A DNA stretch of 64,000 nucleotides from Actimicrobium sp034313845 (GTDB lineage Bacteria; Pseudomonadota; Gammaproteobacteria; Burkholderiales; Burkholderiaceae_D). Under the pieces are notes generated by a model that was not told where the DNA came from, searched no databases, and saw nothing but the letters and a program-made list of their open reading frames with translations. Both the position numbers and the translations under genes were made by a program. The stretch is taken from assembly GCF_034313845.1 (NCBI RefSeq), contig NZ_JAVIWN010000004.1. The stretch is one strand, 5' to 3'. Shown here in pieces: positions 35,421 to 45,056 of this stretch (position 1 is its first letter; every line of letters begins with the position of its first letter).

Positions 35421-35795
35421 CCGGGTAAAAACCCGCCGCAGCATCGAAACGTCCTGTGCATCCCCTTAACAAGATCACCACAGTGGCATCGATACGTTTT
35501 CACCATGGATGGCTGAACAAAAACTGGTGCAGCATGTTGCGACGTGTGTATCTATCAGATCGTATTAGCCAGTCGGCAATGCGCCGACGCAAATGTTTCG
35601 ACGCTGACCGTAATTGTGCAGCTGCCTGCGCCACAGGCAAGTTCTGGTATCGCGTTAGCACTCGCGGTTCGAGCAGTAACATGCCACTGCTTCCTGAGTG
35701 CACCCAAGTGAGCGCGACTTGCCTGGTCTTGTCGCAGACTGGGTAATTCAGCTGCTTTGCCTGACTTCTGACTTATAAATACCCACCACATAAAA
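35421..35795. other. intergenic region after imuB
   Basis: No gene recognised on either strand. A weak hairpin (CGGGT/ACCCG at 35422-35435) follows the imuB stop. Short open frames across it have no family resemblance; in particular I see no N terminus of DnaE2. Possible decayed sequence. Confidence 0.5.
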
Positions 35796-35829
35796 ATGCA
35801 ACCGTTCAGCAATACGCTGAACGGCTGCA
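35796..35829 (-). terminator. rho-independent terminator of the porin gene
   Basis: Perfect stem CCGTTCAGC (35801-35809) / GCTGAACGG (35815-35823) with loop AATAC. On the minus strand it is followed by TGCATTTTTAT. It sits 30 bp beyond the porin stop. It could also stop transcription arriving from imuB. Confidence 0.85.
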
Positions 35830-35858
35830 AAAAAGCATTCCTAGTTGCTCATGCCGCA

Positions 35859-36929
35859 TCAAAACGTATGGCGGACACCGACACTGAATTCCTTATCGCC
35901 AGAACCGGCTTCGATCGCACTACCAACCGTGTATCCGGCACCGTTATCATTCTTGATGCGTGCATAGGACGCATACAAATCTGTCCGCTTGGAGAACGCA
36001 TAGCGGTATCCCAATGCCCATTGGTTGGCGTCCTGGTTAGCTGAGGTCTTGTCGTCCTTACGGATATACGATCCCAACAAAGTGTGTACGCCAAATGGCA
36101 CAGTCACGCCGAGTAACAGGTCGCGACTATCGGTCGACGCCGTTGGTGCGATCAGGCTACCATACGGATTGGATGTATTGCGCAACGGCGAACTGTTCGT
36201 ACCCTTGTCGACCCCATATCCCAAGTGCAGCTTGACGACGTTCAGGTCATAAGTAAGAGCGAGCAACGTGTCTTTAGCACTGGACGTATTCTTGAGCAAG
36301 GCCGTATCGTTGTTGCGATTGTGATAGCCGAGACGCACGGCAATCGGGCCGTTGGCATAACCGATTGCAGCACCATACTGCCTCGAAGCAGAATTGTTCC
36401 CTGCCACTTCACCGAAACCATAAGCCAGTTCACCAATAAATCCCCCCAAGTCTGGTGTCACGTACTTGATGGCGTTATTCATGCGACTAGCAGCATCACC
36501 GGTATTGGGCATCAGATTGGCAGCATCGCCAGCCAGTCCGGTACTGAACGGATCAGCCAGAACCAACGTCGCGTATTGCGGTGTGTACTGACGGCCAAAC
36601 GTCACGCCGCCGAAACCGCCGGACAATCCAGCGAATGCCTGACGACCGAAAGCGGTATTGGACTGGTTGAATCCGCCTGAATCTATCGCGATTCCCGTTT
36701 CCAGTACAAAGTTAGCGGCAAGACCACCGCCCAAATCCTCCGTGCCGCGAAAACCGAGTCGTGATCCTGAAGCCATGCCACTGGTTAATTTTGTGACGGA
36801 CCCTGCCGAGCCACCCCGTTCGGCAACCACACCAGCGTCGACGATACCGTAAATAGTGACATTGGTTTGCGCAACCGCAGAACCGGCTGCAGTCCCCAGC
36901 AGTAACAATAAGAATGTTGATTGTTTCAT
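35859..36929 (-). CDS. outer-membrane porin (Gram-negative general porin, Omp32-like)
   Basis: A 356-residue beta-barrel porin. Signal peptide of 20 residues (AGSAVAQ), then TNVTIYGIVDAGV, the standard start of Burkholderiales porins. SRLGFRGTEDLGGGLAANFVLETG, a PQYATLVLADPF loop (constriction L3 region) and a C-terminal Phe (GVRHTF) that the BAM machinery recognises all fit. Forms trimers for uptake of small, often anionic solutes. AAAGGAAT precedes the ATG. It has its own terminator. Confidence 0.93.
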   Translation of the reverse strand: MKQSTFLLLLLGTAAGSAVAQTNVTIYGIVDAGVVAERGGSAGSVTKLTSGMASGSRLGFRGTEDLGGGLAANFVLETGIAIDSGGFNQSNTAFGRQAFAGLSGGFGGVTFGRQYTPQYATLVLADPFSTGLAGDAANLMPNTGDAASRMNNAIKYVTPDLGGFIGELAYGFGEVAGNNSASRQYGAAIGYANGPIAVRLGYHNRNNDTALLKNTSSAKDTLLALTYDLNVVKLHLGYGVDKGTNSSPLRNTSNPYGSLIAPTASTDSRDLLLGVTVPFGVHTLLGSYIRKDDKTSANQDANQWALGYRYAFSKRTDLYASYARIKNDNGAGYTVGSAIEAGSGDKEFSVGVRHTF

Positions 36930-37304
36930 TGAAATTCCTTTATAGAAAGAAGCGAAACAGAGTCAACCCGTTGCTACTGACCACCTATTCAACATCAAGT
37001 TGGCTCAGCAGCCCGGGTCCTGAAAAATGAATAAAAAGTCCGACGTCTACTACCCGCAACCAAAAAATTACCATTATTCAAAAAACAAGTTGCCACCTCG
37101 GACCTGAACGCATTGTTGTCTGTTCAATTTAATAACGTCAATTATTTATATAATTTATGCAGTCGTTACATCGATAACTTGTCGTCAAAAAGACACAATT
37201 GAATCACCATCAAATACGTGAACGATTTATAAGGAATAAAAATGGGGAATTGGAAACAAATTAGCTTGTTTGAAATAACCGACAGCAAAGCTGCAAGTCA
37301 TAAA
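36930..37304. other. AT-rich intergenic region
   Basis: No gene seen. The stretch is clearly richer in A and T than its neighbours. Its left end must hold the porin promoter and untranslated leader; porin leaders are often targets of small RNAs, but none can be assigned here. Confidence 0.5.
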
Positions 37305-37328
37305 AAATGCGCGTAAAAACGCGCATTT
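37305..37328 (-). terminator. rho-independent terminator of fliE
   Basis: Perfect 10-bp stem AAATGCGCGT / ACGCGCATTT around AAAA, 30 bp after the fliE stop. On the minus strand it continues into a T-rich run (ATTTTTTATG). Confidence 0.88.
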
Positions 37329-37357
37329 ATTTGTCCAAACTAACCATGCAAAAAACT

Positions 37358-37702
37358 TCAAATTTGCATGTTCATAATGTCCTGGTAGGCTGAAACCAAC
37401 TTGTTACGCACCTGAATGGTTGCCTGGAAACCAATATTTGCTTTTTGCGATGAAATCATTACATCTGACAAACTGACCTTGTCATCTCCAAGCGCAAATT
37501 TCTGACCTAGATCAGCTGCCGCTTTCTGGGAGGCATTCACCCCTTCCAACGATGCCTTCAACGCATCGGCAAATCCCGGTTTTGCAACCGCAGCCGGATC
37601 GGCTGCGACTGTCGCCAACCCTCCCTGCGGACGTGTCGCTGCGGCCTTGAGCTGGCTGATCATCGCTTCGATCCGGCCGGAATCGATCATTGAAGTTTTC
37701 AT
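37358..37702 (-). CDS. fliE: flagellar hook-basal body protein FliE
   Basis: A 114-residue rod-base protein that joins the MS ring to the proximal rod. The C-terminal helical block VMISSQKANIGFQATIQVRNKLVSAYQDIMNMQI-like pattern (last 33 residues) is the FliE signature. No signal peptide, as expected for a substrate of the flagellar export apparatus. Divergent from fliF across 247 bp, so it is transcribed apart from the fliF operon and closed by its own terminator. Confidence 0.95.
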   Translation of the reverse strand: MKTSMIDSGRIEAMISQLKAAATRPQGGLATVAADPAAVAKPGFADALKASLEGVNASQKAAADLGQKFALGDDKVSLSDVMISSQKANIGFQATIQVRNKLVSAYQDIMNMQI

Positions 37703-37949
37703 GGCTGTTCCATTTCTGTCATCGCAAAACCGCCAGCACCAGGCAAGCCCGATACGTAAGCGATTTTTTCACGAATACAAGGTAGCATCCGAAACGTAAT
37801 ATATCCGGACGAGAACCCGGAGAAATCCTCTTCTGTTCCTCTGATTGAATCAAGGCAACTGAGCCAGAATAGACTAGCTGAAGCTATTATTGCACTTAGG
37901 AAAAAATGAAGTACATGCAGACCAACCGCACCACCCGGGGAATTTCATC
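37703..37949. promoter_or_regulatory. divergent fliE/fliF control region
   Basis: Must hold promoters for both directions. A small inverted repeat TAGCT-GA-AGCTA (37875-37886) and an AT-rich stretch precede fliF. Starts cannot be fixed by eye. Confidence 0.4.
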
Positions 37950-39656
37950 ATGGCTGTAGGCGCAGACGGCAGCGTCATACCGAATCCACTCATCAGCTTT
38001 GGTGAATCGCAGGGCGGGCGCAATTTGTTGCTCATGTTGGGAGCCGCCATCGTGCTGGCGGTCATGGCTGGTGTCTGGATGTGGAGCCAGCAACCCGAAT
38101 ATCGGGTGTTGTTCTCCAATTTTTCGGATCGGGATGGCGGTGCAATCGTCACCCAGTTACAGCAAATGAATGTGCCCTACAAGTTTGCAGAAGGTGGAGG
38201 TGCCATCATGGTGCCCGCCGAACAAGTACACGATACACGCCTGCGCATCGCGGCCATGGGCTTACCCAAAGGTGGCAATGTCGGGTTCGAGTTGATGGAA
38301 AACCAGAAACTTGGTGTATCCCAGTTCCTCGAACAGGTCAATTTCCAGAGAGCACTCGAAGGCGAACTGGCACGCTCGATTCAGTCGATTGGTGTCGTTG
38401 AATCAGCCCGGGTCCACCTGGCCATGCCAAAAGCATCCGTGTTCGTGCGCGACCAGCAAAAGCCAACGGCTTCGGTCGTACTGAACCTGCAGACCGGTCG
38501 CCCGCTCAGCGAACAGCAAGTCAGCGCCATCGTTCATCTGGTCGCCAGCAGCGTTCCTGAACTACCACCAGGCAACATTAGTGTCATCGACCAGAATGGC
38601 AACCTTTTATCGGATACCAGCAAAGCCGCCAAGGCCAACGGTCTTGACCCTACCCAACTCAAGTACGTGCAGGAAATCCAGCAAAATATCGTGCGCCGGA
38701 TCGAGTCAATCATTACGCCTATCGTCGGACCAAACAATGTCCGCGCCGAGGCGACTGCCGACATCGACTTTTCTACCAGCGAGCAAGCCGCCGAAACGTA
38801 CAAGCCGAACAGCCCGCCGAACCAGTCCACCATGCGCAGCCAGCAAACCAGCGAGTCGCAAGGTAGCAATCCGGGCGCAGGCGGCGTGCCGGGTGCCCTG
38901 TCGAACCAGCCGTCGGCTAACGCCACAGCCCCGATCAATCCGGCTGCACCAGCGGTGCCAGTAACACCAGGCGCGACGACGGTAGCAACACCGGGTGCCG
39001 GCGCGACGGCAACAACCACTACGCCGTCACAAAAGGAATTGACGGTCAATTATGAAGTGGACAAAACGGTTCGTTACGTCCAGCAACCCATGGGCGGCGT
39101 GAAGCGGATTTCAGTGGCAGTGGTCGTGAATTTCAAGCAAGTCGTCGACAAGACTGGTAACGTCGTCGCTACGGCCCTGACCGAAGCCGAACGGCTACAA
39201 ATTACCGATCTGGCCAAGGAAGCGATGGGGTTCAACAAGGATCGTGGTGATACGCTCAACGTGGTCAACACGGCGTTTGCAGGCGTTCCTAAAGAAATCT
39301 TCCCCGAGGTGCCGATCTGGAAGAAGCCAGAAATGATCCAGCTGGCCAAGGAATTTGGTAAATATGCCGTAGGCGGCATCGTGTTGCTGTACCTGTTCTT
39401 TGGTGTATTGCGACCGATGCTGAAAAAATTCAATACGCCAGCCAAGAAAATCAACACGGTGGTCGACGATGAAAGCGACGAATCGGAGACGCCGGAAATG
39501 AACGCCGCACTGAATGCGGAGCAAGCCGACGAGGTTGCGCCGGAACCGGCTGGCCAGAGTTACCAGCAAAATCTCGACCTGGCAAAGCAGCTGGCCAAGG
39601 ATGATCCGAAAGTAGTCGCCAACATAGTCAAGAACTGGGTGAGCGGAAATGAGTGA
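37950..39656 (+). CDS. fliF: flagellar MS-ring protein FliF
   Basis: A 568-residue membrane protein forming the MS ring and collar. First transmembrane helix at about residues 25-47 (LLLMLGAAIVLAVMAGVW), then the ring-building motifs (YRVLFSNFSDRDG, NVGFELMENQKLGVSQFLEQ, ARVHLAMP). A Pro/Ala/Thr-rich linker (about 290-360) separates the second periplasmic part. Second membrane helix near 475, then the acidic C-terminal FliG-binding tail. The ATG at 37950 follows GGGGAA; a longer reading from 37890 would add residues unlike FliF. First gene of the fliFGHIJK run. Confidence 0.96.
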   Translation: MAVGADGSVIPNPLISFGESQGGRNLLLMLGAAIVLAVMAGVWMWSQQPEYRVLFSNFSDRDGGAIVTQLQQMNVPYKFAEGGGAIMVPAEQVHDTRLRIAAMGLPKGGNVGFELMENQKLGVSQFLEQVNFQRALEGELARSIQSIGVVESARVHLAMPKASVFVRDQQKPTASVVLNLQTGRPLSEQQVSAIVHLVASSVPELPPGNISVIDQNGNLLSDTSKAAKANGLDPTQLKYVQEIQQNIVRRIESIITPIVGPNNVRAEATADIDFSTSEQAAETYKPNSPPNQSTMRSQQTSESQGSNPGAGGVPGALSNQPSANATAPINPAAPAVPVTPGATTVATPGAGATATTTTPSQKELTVNYEVDKTVRYVQQPMGGVKRISVAVVVNFKQVVDKTGNVVATALTEAERLQITDLAKEAMGFNKDRGDTLNVVNTAFAGVPKEIFPEVPIWKKPEMIQLAKEFGKYAVGGIVLLYLFFGVLRPMLKKFNTPAKKINTVVDDESDESETPEMNAALNAEQADEVAPEPAGQSYQQNLDLAKQLAKDDPKVVANIVKNWVSGNE

Positions 39657-40644
39657 CGATGGAGTCCACAAAGGTGCTGTGCTGATGCTCGCTCTGGGTG
39701 AAGACGAAGCTGCCGAAGTCATGAAATTTCTCAGTCCGCGCGAAGTACAAAAGCTTGGTGCGGCGATGTCGACCATGAAGGCCATCAGTCACGAAGAACT
39801 GGACGCGGTGCTAAAAAGCTTTCGTGCGGAGACTGAATCGAGTTCTGCATTGGGGCTTGACTCCGACGAATACATTCGCACCGTACTGACCAAGGCGCTG
39901 GGGGACGACAAGGCCTCATCGCTGCTCAACCGTATTCTTGGCGCACGCGATGCCAGCGGCATCGAGGGCCTCAAGTGGATGGACTCGCAATCAGTCGCCG
40001 AACTGATCCGTAACGAGCATCCTCAAATTATCGCCACGATCCTGGTTCACCTGGAGCGCTATCACGCTTGCGAAGTACTGGATCACTTTACCGAACGCCT
40101 GCGCAATGATGTGGTGCTGCGCATCGCCACGCTCGATGGCGTTCAGCCAGCCGCCTTGCGTGAACTGAACGAAGTCTTGACCAAGCTGTTGACGGGCAAT
40201 GAAAGCCTGAAGAAAAAGCCGATGGGCGGCATCCGTGCGGCAGCAGAGATCCTCAACTTCCTGTCCGGTGAAAACGAACAATCGGTCATCGCCAACCTGA
40301 AAAATTACGACAGCGACATGGCGCAAAAAATCATGGACGAGATGTTCGTCTTCGACAACATCATGGAAATTGATGACCGTGGCATCCAGATCATCCTGCG
40401 CGAAGTCCAGTCCGATTCGCTCATCGTTGCACTCAAAGGTGCCAATGTTGACTTGCGTGAAAAGATATTCAAGAACATGTCCTCTCGCGCCGCTGAAATG
40501 ATGCGTGAAGATCTCGAATCCAAAGGACCGGTGCGGCTATCCGAAGTCGAAGCCCAGCAAAAAGAAATCCTGCAAGTGGTAAGACGGTTATCCGATGAAG
40601 GCCAGATTCAGCTAGGTGCAAAAGGTGACGACGCCTATGTCTGA
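39649..40644 (+). CDS. fliG: flagellar motor switch protein FliG
   Basis: A 331-residue rotor protein that couples torque to the MS ring. It has the N-terminal FliF-binding part (VHKGAVLMLALGEDEAAEVMKFLSPREVQ), the middle EHPQ motif (NEHPQIIATILVHL) and a C-terminal charged torque helix (VALKGANVDLREKIFKNMSSRAAEMMREDLESKGPVR-like). Overlaps fliF by 8 nt and fliH by 8 nt. Confidence 0.97.
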   Translation: MSDDGVHKGAVLMLALGEDEAAEVMKFLSPREVQKLGAAMSTMKAISHEELDAVLKSFRAETESSSALGLDSDEYIRTVLTKALGDDKASSLLNRILGARDASGIEGLKWMDSQSVAELIRNEHPQIIATILVHLERYHACEVLDHFTERLRNDVVLRIATLDGVQPAALRELNEVLTKLLTGNESLKKKPMGGIRAAAEILNFLSGENEQSVIANLKNYDSDMAQKIMDEMFVFDNIMEIDDRGIQIILREVQSDSLIVALKGANVDLREKIFKNMSSRAAEMMREDLESKGPVRLSEVEAQQKEILQVVRRLSDEGQIQLGAKGDDAYV

Positions 40645-41299
40645 CAGCATTATTCCGAAGGGACGGCAAACGGCTTACCAACGCTGGGAGATCGATTCGT
40701 TTGGCGACAATCGGCCCAGCGCACAGCCTGTACACGTCCCGGCGGCACCACCGGTAGCACGCGTCACCATCGAAGAACAGGCCGCTATTCGCGAAGCGGC
40801 ACACATCAAGGGTCATGCAACGGGCCTTGCTGATGGCCGTATCGAAGGCTTGCGCCTTGGACGGGAAGAAGCCCATGCCGAAATTGATCACCTGCGCCAG
40901 ATCGCCGTCGCACTCGGTAGCGAGGCCGCCCGCGCTGACGAGCTCATTTCGGCTGATGTCATGCGACTGGCACTCGACCTCGCGCAGGCGATGCTGAAAA
41001 CCGCGCTGGAAATCAAACCCGAACTGGTCTTGCCGATCGTCGCCGAAGCCATCCGGTATTTGCCGAACGTGCAGCAACCGGCGCTGCTCTTTCTGCATCC
41101 GGCCGATGCCTTGCTGGTGCGCGAAGAAATGCAGGACGAACTTGAGAAGGCCGGCTGGCGCATCACGGATGACAGCCAGATGCATCGTGGCGGCTGCCGT
41201 ATCGATACGGCCAGTAATCAGATCGACGCCAGTATCGACATACGCTGGCAACGCCTGACAGAAGCCCTCGGGGAAACGCCCGGTTGGCTCAAGGAATAA
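40637..41299 (+). CDS. fliH: flagellar export regulator FliH
   Basis: A 220-residue stator of the export ATPase that holds FliI in check and ties it to FliN. Central helical region with glycine-type repeats (GHATGLADGRIEGLRLGREEAHAE) and a C-terminal V-ATPase-E-like domain (LFLHPADALLVREEM). The ATG at 40637 overlaps the fliG stop (ATGTCTGA). Confidence 0.94.
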   Translation: MSDSIIPKGRQTAYQRWEIDSFGDNRPSAQPVHVPAAPPVARVTIEEQAAIREAAHIKGHATGLADGRIEGLRLGREEAHAEIDHLRQIAVALGSEAARADELISADVMRLALDLAQAMLKTALEIKPELVLPIVAEAIRYLPNVQQPALLFLHPADALLVREEMQDELEKAGWRITDDSQMHRGGCRIDTASNQIDASIDIRWQRLTEALGETPGWLKE

Positions 41300-41301
41300 C
41301 C

Positions 41302-42702
41302 GTGCAGCATGACCGCAGCCAGCGTTGGCAAGCTTACTTGCGCGATTGCAGCGAATTGCTGCAGATTGCCCAGCCGATGCAGGTGTCAGGCCGTGTTACC
41401 CGCGTGGCCGGACTGGTCATGGAAGCGGTTGGATTACGCCTGGCCGTTGGTAGCGCCTGCACGGTGCCGCTGCCCAATGGTGCCCGTATCGAAGCCGAAG
41501 TGGTTGGTTTCGACAATGACCGCCTGTTCCTGATGCCGCAAAGTGATGTCGAGGGCGTGGTACCCGGCACCCGGGTATTCCCGGTCGAAGCCGTGCAATC
41601 CCTCCCGCGTGCCGGTTCGGTCAATCATCCGCGCCGACGTCCCAGCGACCGTGGCCGTCACTTGCCCGTCGGTGACGAATTGCTGGGCCGGGTACTCGAT
41701 GGCGCCGGACGGCCGCTCGACACCCTCGGTCCGCTCAATGCGAGCTCGGCCGCACCGCTCAATGTCCGTGCCGCCAATCCGCTCACCCGCGCACCGATCG
41801 TCGATGTACTCGATGTCGGCGTGCGCGCCATTAACAGCATGCTGACCGTCGGACGTGGCCAGCGCATGGGTCTCTTCGCCGGCTCCGGCGTCGGTAAAAG
41901 CGTGTTGCTGGGCATGATGGCGCGTTACACCACCGCCGATGTGATCGTCGTCGGCCTGATCGGTGAACGCGGCCGCGAGGTCAAGGAATTTATCGAACAG
42001 ATTCTCGGACCGGAAGGTCTGGCGCGTTCCGTCGTCGTTGCAGCACCGGCCGACACGCCACCGCTGATGCGCCTGCAAGGTGCCGCCTATACGACGGCCA
42101 TCGCCGAACATTTTCGTGACCAGGGCAAGCATGTGCTGATGATCATGGATTCGTTGACCCGGTATGCGATGGCCCAGCGCGAAATCGCCCTGGCCATTGG
42201 CGAACCCCCGGCTACCAAAGGTTATCCGCCGTCGGTCTTCGCCAAGTTGCCGGCGTTAGTCGAGCGTGCGGGTAATGGCCGCGAAGGGGGCGGTTCGATC
42301 ACCGCTTTTTATACTGTACTGACGGAAGGGGATGACCAGCAGGATCCGATCGCCGACGCAGCGCGTGCCATCCTTGATGGTCATATCGTGCTCAACCGGC
42401 AACTGGCCGAAGCCGGTCACTATCCCGCCATCGACATCGAACAATCGATCAGCCGTGCGATGCATAGCATCACCACACCGGAACATCAAAAACTGACGCG
42501 CCGTCTCAAGCAACTGTATTCGCGTTACCAGCGTAACCGCGACCTGATCAGTGTCGGCGCGTATAGCGCCGGCTCTGATCCGGTACTCGACGAAGCAATC
42601 CAGCTCAACACCCGCATCGAAGATTTTTTGCAGCAGGACATCCGCGAACGCGCCACCATAAGCGAAAGCATGACCCAACTTTCCAACCTGTTCGGCGGAT
42701 GA
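41302..42702 (+). CDS. fliI: flagellum-specific ATPase FliI
   Basis: A 466-residue F1-beta-like ATPase that energises unfolding of export substrates. Walker A GLFAGSGVGKS, GERGREVKEF and the Walker B region LMIMDSLTRYA with the catalytic E in REIALAIGEPP are present. I choose GTG at 41302: AAGGAATAACC lies directly before it and it follows the fliH stop by two bases. The frame continues upstream to a TTG at 41284 without a ribosome site. Confidence 0.95.
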   Translation: MQHDRSQRWQAYLRDCSELLQIAQPMQVSGRVTRVAGLVMEAVGLRLAVGSACTVPLPNGARIEAEVVGFDNDRLFLMPQSDVEGVVPGTRVFPVEAVQSLPRAGSVNHPRRRPSDRGRHLPVGDELLGRVLDGAGRPLDTLGPLNASSAAPLNVRAANPLTRAPIVDVLDVGVRAINSMLTVGRGQRMGLFAGSGVGKSVLLGMMARYTTADVIVVGLIGERGREVKEFIEQILGPEGLARSVVVAAPADTPPLMRLQGAAYTTAIAEHFRDQGKHVLMIMDSLTRYAMAQREIALAIGEPPATKGYPPSVFAKLPALVERAGNGREGGGSITAFYTVLTEGDDQQDPIADAARAILDGHIVLNRQLAEAGHYPAIDIEQSISRAMHSITTPEHQKLTRRLKQLYSRYQRNRDLISVGAYSAGSDPVLDEAIQLNTRIEDFLQQDIRERATISESMTQLSNLFGG

Positions 42703-42731
42703 AACCCGCACTGAGAAACGGATAATTTGTC

Positions 42732-43172
42732 ATGGCTACTCCCTCCGCAATCGACACCCTGATCGAACTCGCCGTCAAGGATACGGATGAGGCAGCCAAA
42801 CGTCTTGGCCTCGCTATTCGAGCCTGCGAGGAAGTCGAACAAAAAATGACCTTGCTGACGCAGTACCGGGACGATTACGCCAACCGATTCCAGCACAGCC
42901 TGTCAGTCGGTCTGAGCCCGTCCGGTTATCGCAATTTCCAGCTTTTTATCGACAAGCTTGATGGCGCAATCGCCAGTCAGCAATTGGTCTTGCTCGATGC
43001 CAGACATCGCATCGAAGAAGCACGGACGGCATGGCAATCGAGCGAACGCAAGCGGATGTCCTACGGCACGCTGGCAAGCCGCGCACTCAAGGTGGCACAA
43101 CAAAAAGAAGCCAAGCGCGACCAAAAAGCCATGGATGAGCATGCGGCGCGCGCCATCCTCTACAAACGATAA
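42732..43172 (+). CDS. fliJ: flagellar export chaperone FliJ
   Basis: A 146-residue, nearly all-helical coiled-coil protein that resembles the gamma subunit in FliI and activates the export gate. Heptad-like helices at about 8-60 and 70-140 (HRIEEARTAWQSSERKR, basic C-terminal end). It starts 29 bp after fliI. Assigned from place and fold. Confidence 0.92.
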   Translation: MATPSAIDTLIELAVKDTDEAAKRLGLAIRACEEVEQKMTLLTQYRDDYANRFQHSLSVGLSPSGYRNFQLFIDKLDGAIASQQLVLLDARHRIEEARTAWQSSERKRMSYGTLASRALKVAQQKEAKRDQKAMDEHAARAILYKR

Positions 43173-43192
43173 AACCTCTCCGGGCAGCCATC

Positions 43193-44338
43193 ATGCAAAA
43201 CAACTCGATCGTGAATACTCTGGCACCTGTCGTCAGTGCATCTGCTGGCAAGCCACGAGCACCGGAAAACAATGCGCCTGACCAGCAATTCAACCAGATG
43301 CTGTCACGTCAGATGAATGAGCGTCTCGTCCCGAAAGCCACGACCAAACCTGCCGACCCGCCGAAACCGGTATCCGCCAAAGCCCCTGACGCATCCGGCA
43401 ACGCCGCCACCAACGAGCCTGCTTCCAAGACCAGCACAACAACCGAATCGGCCACCGACCCCGCTGCCAGCAAGCCGGCCGAGACCAGTACCAAAGAAAA
43501 GCCGGACAGCAGCGCGACCGCCCTGCCCGCCAACAGTACCGATGCCGTACTCAATGCATCGGCGGCCATCATGGCCCTGGTTGCCAATGCGGGTGTGCCG
43601 GCTGCGGCCACGCCATCAACGCCTGTGAAAGCCGATCTCGCGCCGGATGTGCTGACAAAAAATTCCCGCATCGACCTGCGTGCCCTGCCCGACGACGGCC
43701 CGACCGAGGCGGCGATCAAAGAGCTGGTTGCCAAGGATGCCGGCAAATTCACTAATGCGTTGCAAACCGCGTCGACGGCCAATCTCGACAAGGACACCGT
43801 ACTGGCAAAACTTATCGAGCAACCCGTCGCAGGCAACGGACTGCAACCCGCACTGCAGGCTGCACAGCAGACTGCCTTGACCATGGCAGCACCCGCTGGC
43901 GTTCATCCCGGCAACAGCTTGACCCCGCAAATTGATAACAGCGCCTGGAATCAGGCCCTAGGCCAGCGCATGGTCTGGATGGTGGCCGGTGCCGAGCAAT
44001 CCGCTACGCTGACACTCAATCCTCCCGACCTCGGTCCGTTGCAGGTGGTGCTCAATGTTTCCAACGGCCAGGCCGACGCCAGCTTCTTCGCCAACCAGCC
44101 GGAGGTGCGTCAGGCACTCGAAGCAGCGCTACCGAAATTACGTGAGATGCTCGGCGACGCCGGTATCTCGCTGGGGCAAGCCAATGTCAGTTCCGGCAGC
44201 CCCAATCCGGAAAATCATTCAGGTCAACGTGACAACGGCGCACGCCGCACCAGCGAGTCCGGGACTTCCGGCACCACCACCGTGACTGCACGTCGCATCA
44301 CTTCCGCGGGCAATGGCATGGTCGACACCTTCGCGTGA
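43193..44338 (+). CDS. fliK: flagellar hook-length control protein FliK
   Basis: A 381-residue molecular ruler for hook length. The N-terminal two thirds are low-complexity Ala/Pro/Thr/Lys sequence expected to be disordered. The C-terminal domain carries the Flg_hook signature (ATLTLNPPDLGPLQVVLNV, then ASFFANQPEVRQALEAALPKLREML), which flips export specificity by acting on FlhB. Last gene before a 196-bp gap. Confidence 0.94.
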   Translation: MQNNSIVNTLAPVVSASAGKPRAPENNAPDQQFNQMLSRQMNERLVPKATTKPADPPKPVSAKAPDASGNAATNEPASKTSTTTESATDPAASKPAETSTKEKPDSSATALPANSTDAVLNASAAIMALVANAGVPAAATPSTPVKADLAPDVLTKNSRIDLRALPDDGPTEAAIKELVAKDAGKFTNALQTASTANLDKDTVLAKLIEQPVAGNGLQPALQAAQQTALTMAAPAGVHPGNSLTPQIDNSAWNQALGQRMVWMVAGAEQSATLTLNPPDLGPLQVVLNVSNGQADASFFANQPEVRQALEAALPKLREMLGDAGISLGQANVSSGSPNPENHSGQRDNGARRTSESGTSGTTTVTARRITSAGNGMVDTFA

Positions 44339-44534
44339 TGGTGGTCATCGCACATAATTGCATCCCTTGTGAGGTCGTCACGTAACCATTTCTCGCGTAC
44401 CATGGCGAGGCAAAAACCGGCACCCGGACATGCCACGATCTGCACTGTGTTCAGTGCTCTTTTCGACGCATCCGATGAGGTCTTTTTTTCAATAATGGTT
44501 ACTGAAAGTTCAGTGCAGTTCACAAGGAAACAAG
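44339..44534 (+). promoter_or_regulatory. gap before fliL, probable second fli promoter
   Basis: A 196-bp gap between two otherwise tightly spaced gene runs; a separate fliLMNOPQR promoter is likely. A 60-codon open frame across it has no resemblance to known proteins. Confidence 0.4.
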
Positions 44535-45050
44535 ATGGCGACAGCACCTAAATCCGCCGCCCCGGCAGCAGCAGACGATGCTGCCGGCGGCAAAAAGAAA
44601 TCAAAGCTCAAGCTGATCATCATCGCCCTCGTGGTGCTGGCAATCGGTGGCGGCGCGGCAGGTTATTTTCTGCTGATGAAAAAAGCCAAGCCTGCAGGCG
44701 AGCATGTTGAAGAAGAATCCCATGAGTCTGCCAAGGCACCTGTGTTTCTGGTACTTGATCCATTTACAGTCAATTTGCAACAGGAAAACGGCGATCAATA
44801 CTTGCAGATTGCCATGACCGTCCAGGTGGCCGATGAGAAGCAATCCGAAGAAATCAAGGTCTACTTGCCTCAGGTGCGTAGCCGCGTGCTGATGGTCCTG
44901 TCGAGCAAGAAAGCCTCGGAAATCAATACGCCGGAAGGCAAGAAGCAACTGGCTGACGACATCATTGCGCAGATCAAGCTGCCTTTTGCGGAAAAGGGCA
45001 AACCGCAAAAAGTTAATGACGTCTTTTTCACCTCCTTCGTGATTCAGTAA
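44535..45050 (+). CDS. fliL: flagellar basal-body-associated protein FliL
   Basis: A 171-residue stator-linked protein around the motor. An Ala/Lys N-terminal cytosolic part, one membrane helix at about 32-54 (LIIIALVVLAIGGGAAGYFLL), then a periplasmic stomatin-like domain with LDPFTVNLQQENGDQYLQI and a late FFTSFVIQ ending. Starts after AAGGAAACAAG. Confidence 0.95.
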   Translation: MATAPKSAAPAAADDAAGGKKKSKLKLIIIALVVLAIGGGAAGYFLLMKKAKPAGEHVEEESHESAKAPVFLVLDPFTVNLQQENGDQYLQIAMTVQVADEKQSEEIKVYLPQVRSRVLMVLSSKKASEINTPEGKKQLADDIIAQIKLPFAEKGKPQKVNDVFFTSFVIQ

Positions 45051-45056
45051 CCGGCC

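Noticed and set aside
35422..35435. CGGGT/ACCCG hairpin after imuB as a terminator
   Set aside because: Only five base pairs and no T-run; the stronger stem at 35801-35823 probably serves.
35456..35746. Possible gene or dnaE2 remnant after imuB
   Set aside because: No frame on either strand shows a DnaE2 N terminus or another family, and no ribosome site is evident.
44369..44551. A 60-codon frame between fliK and fliL
   Set aside because: No ribosome site, no similarity, and it overlaps the fliL start.
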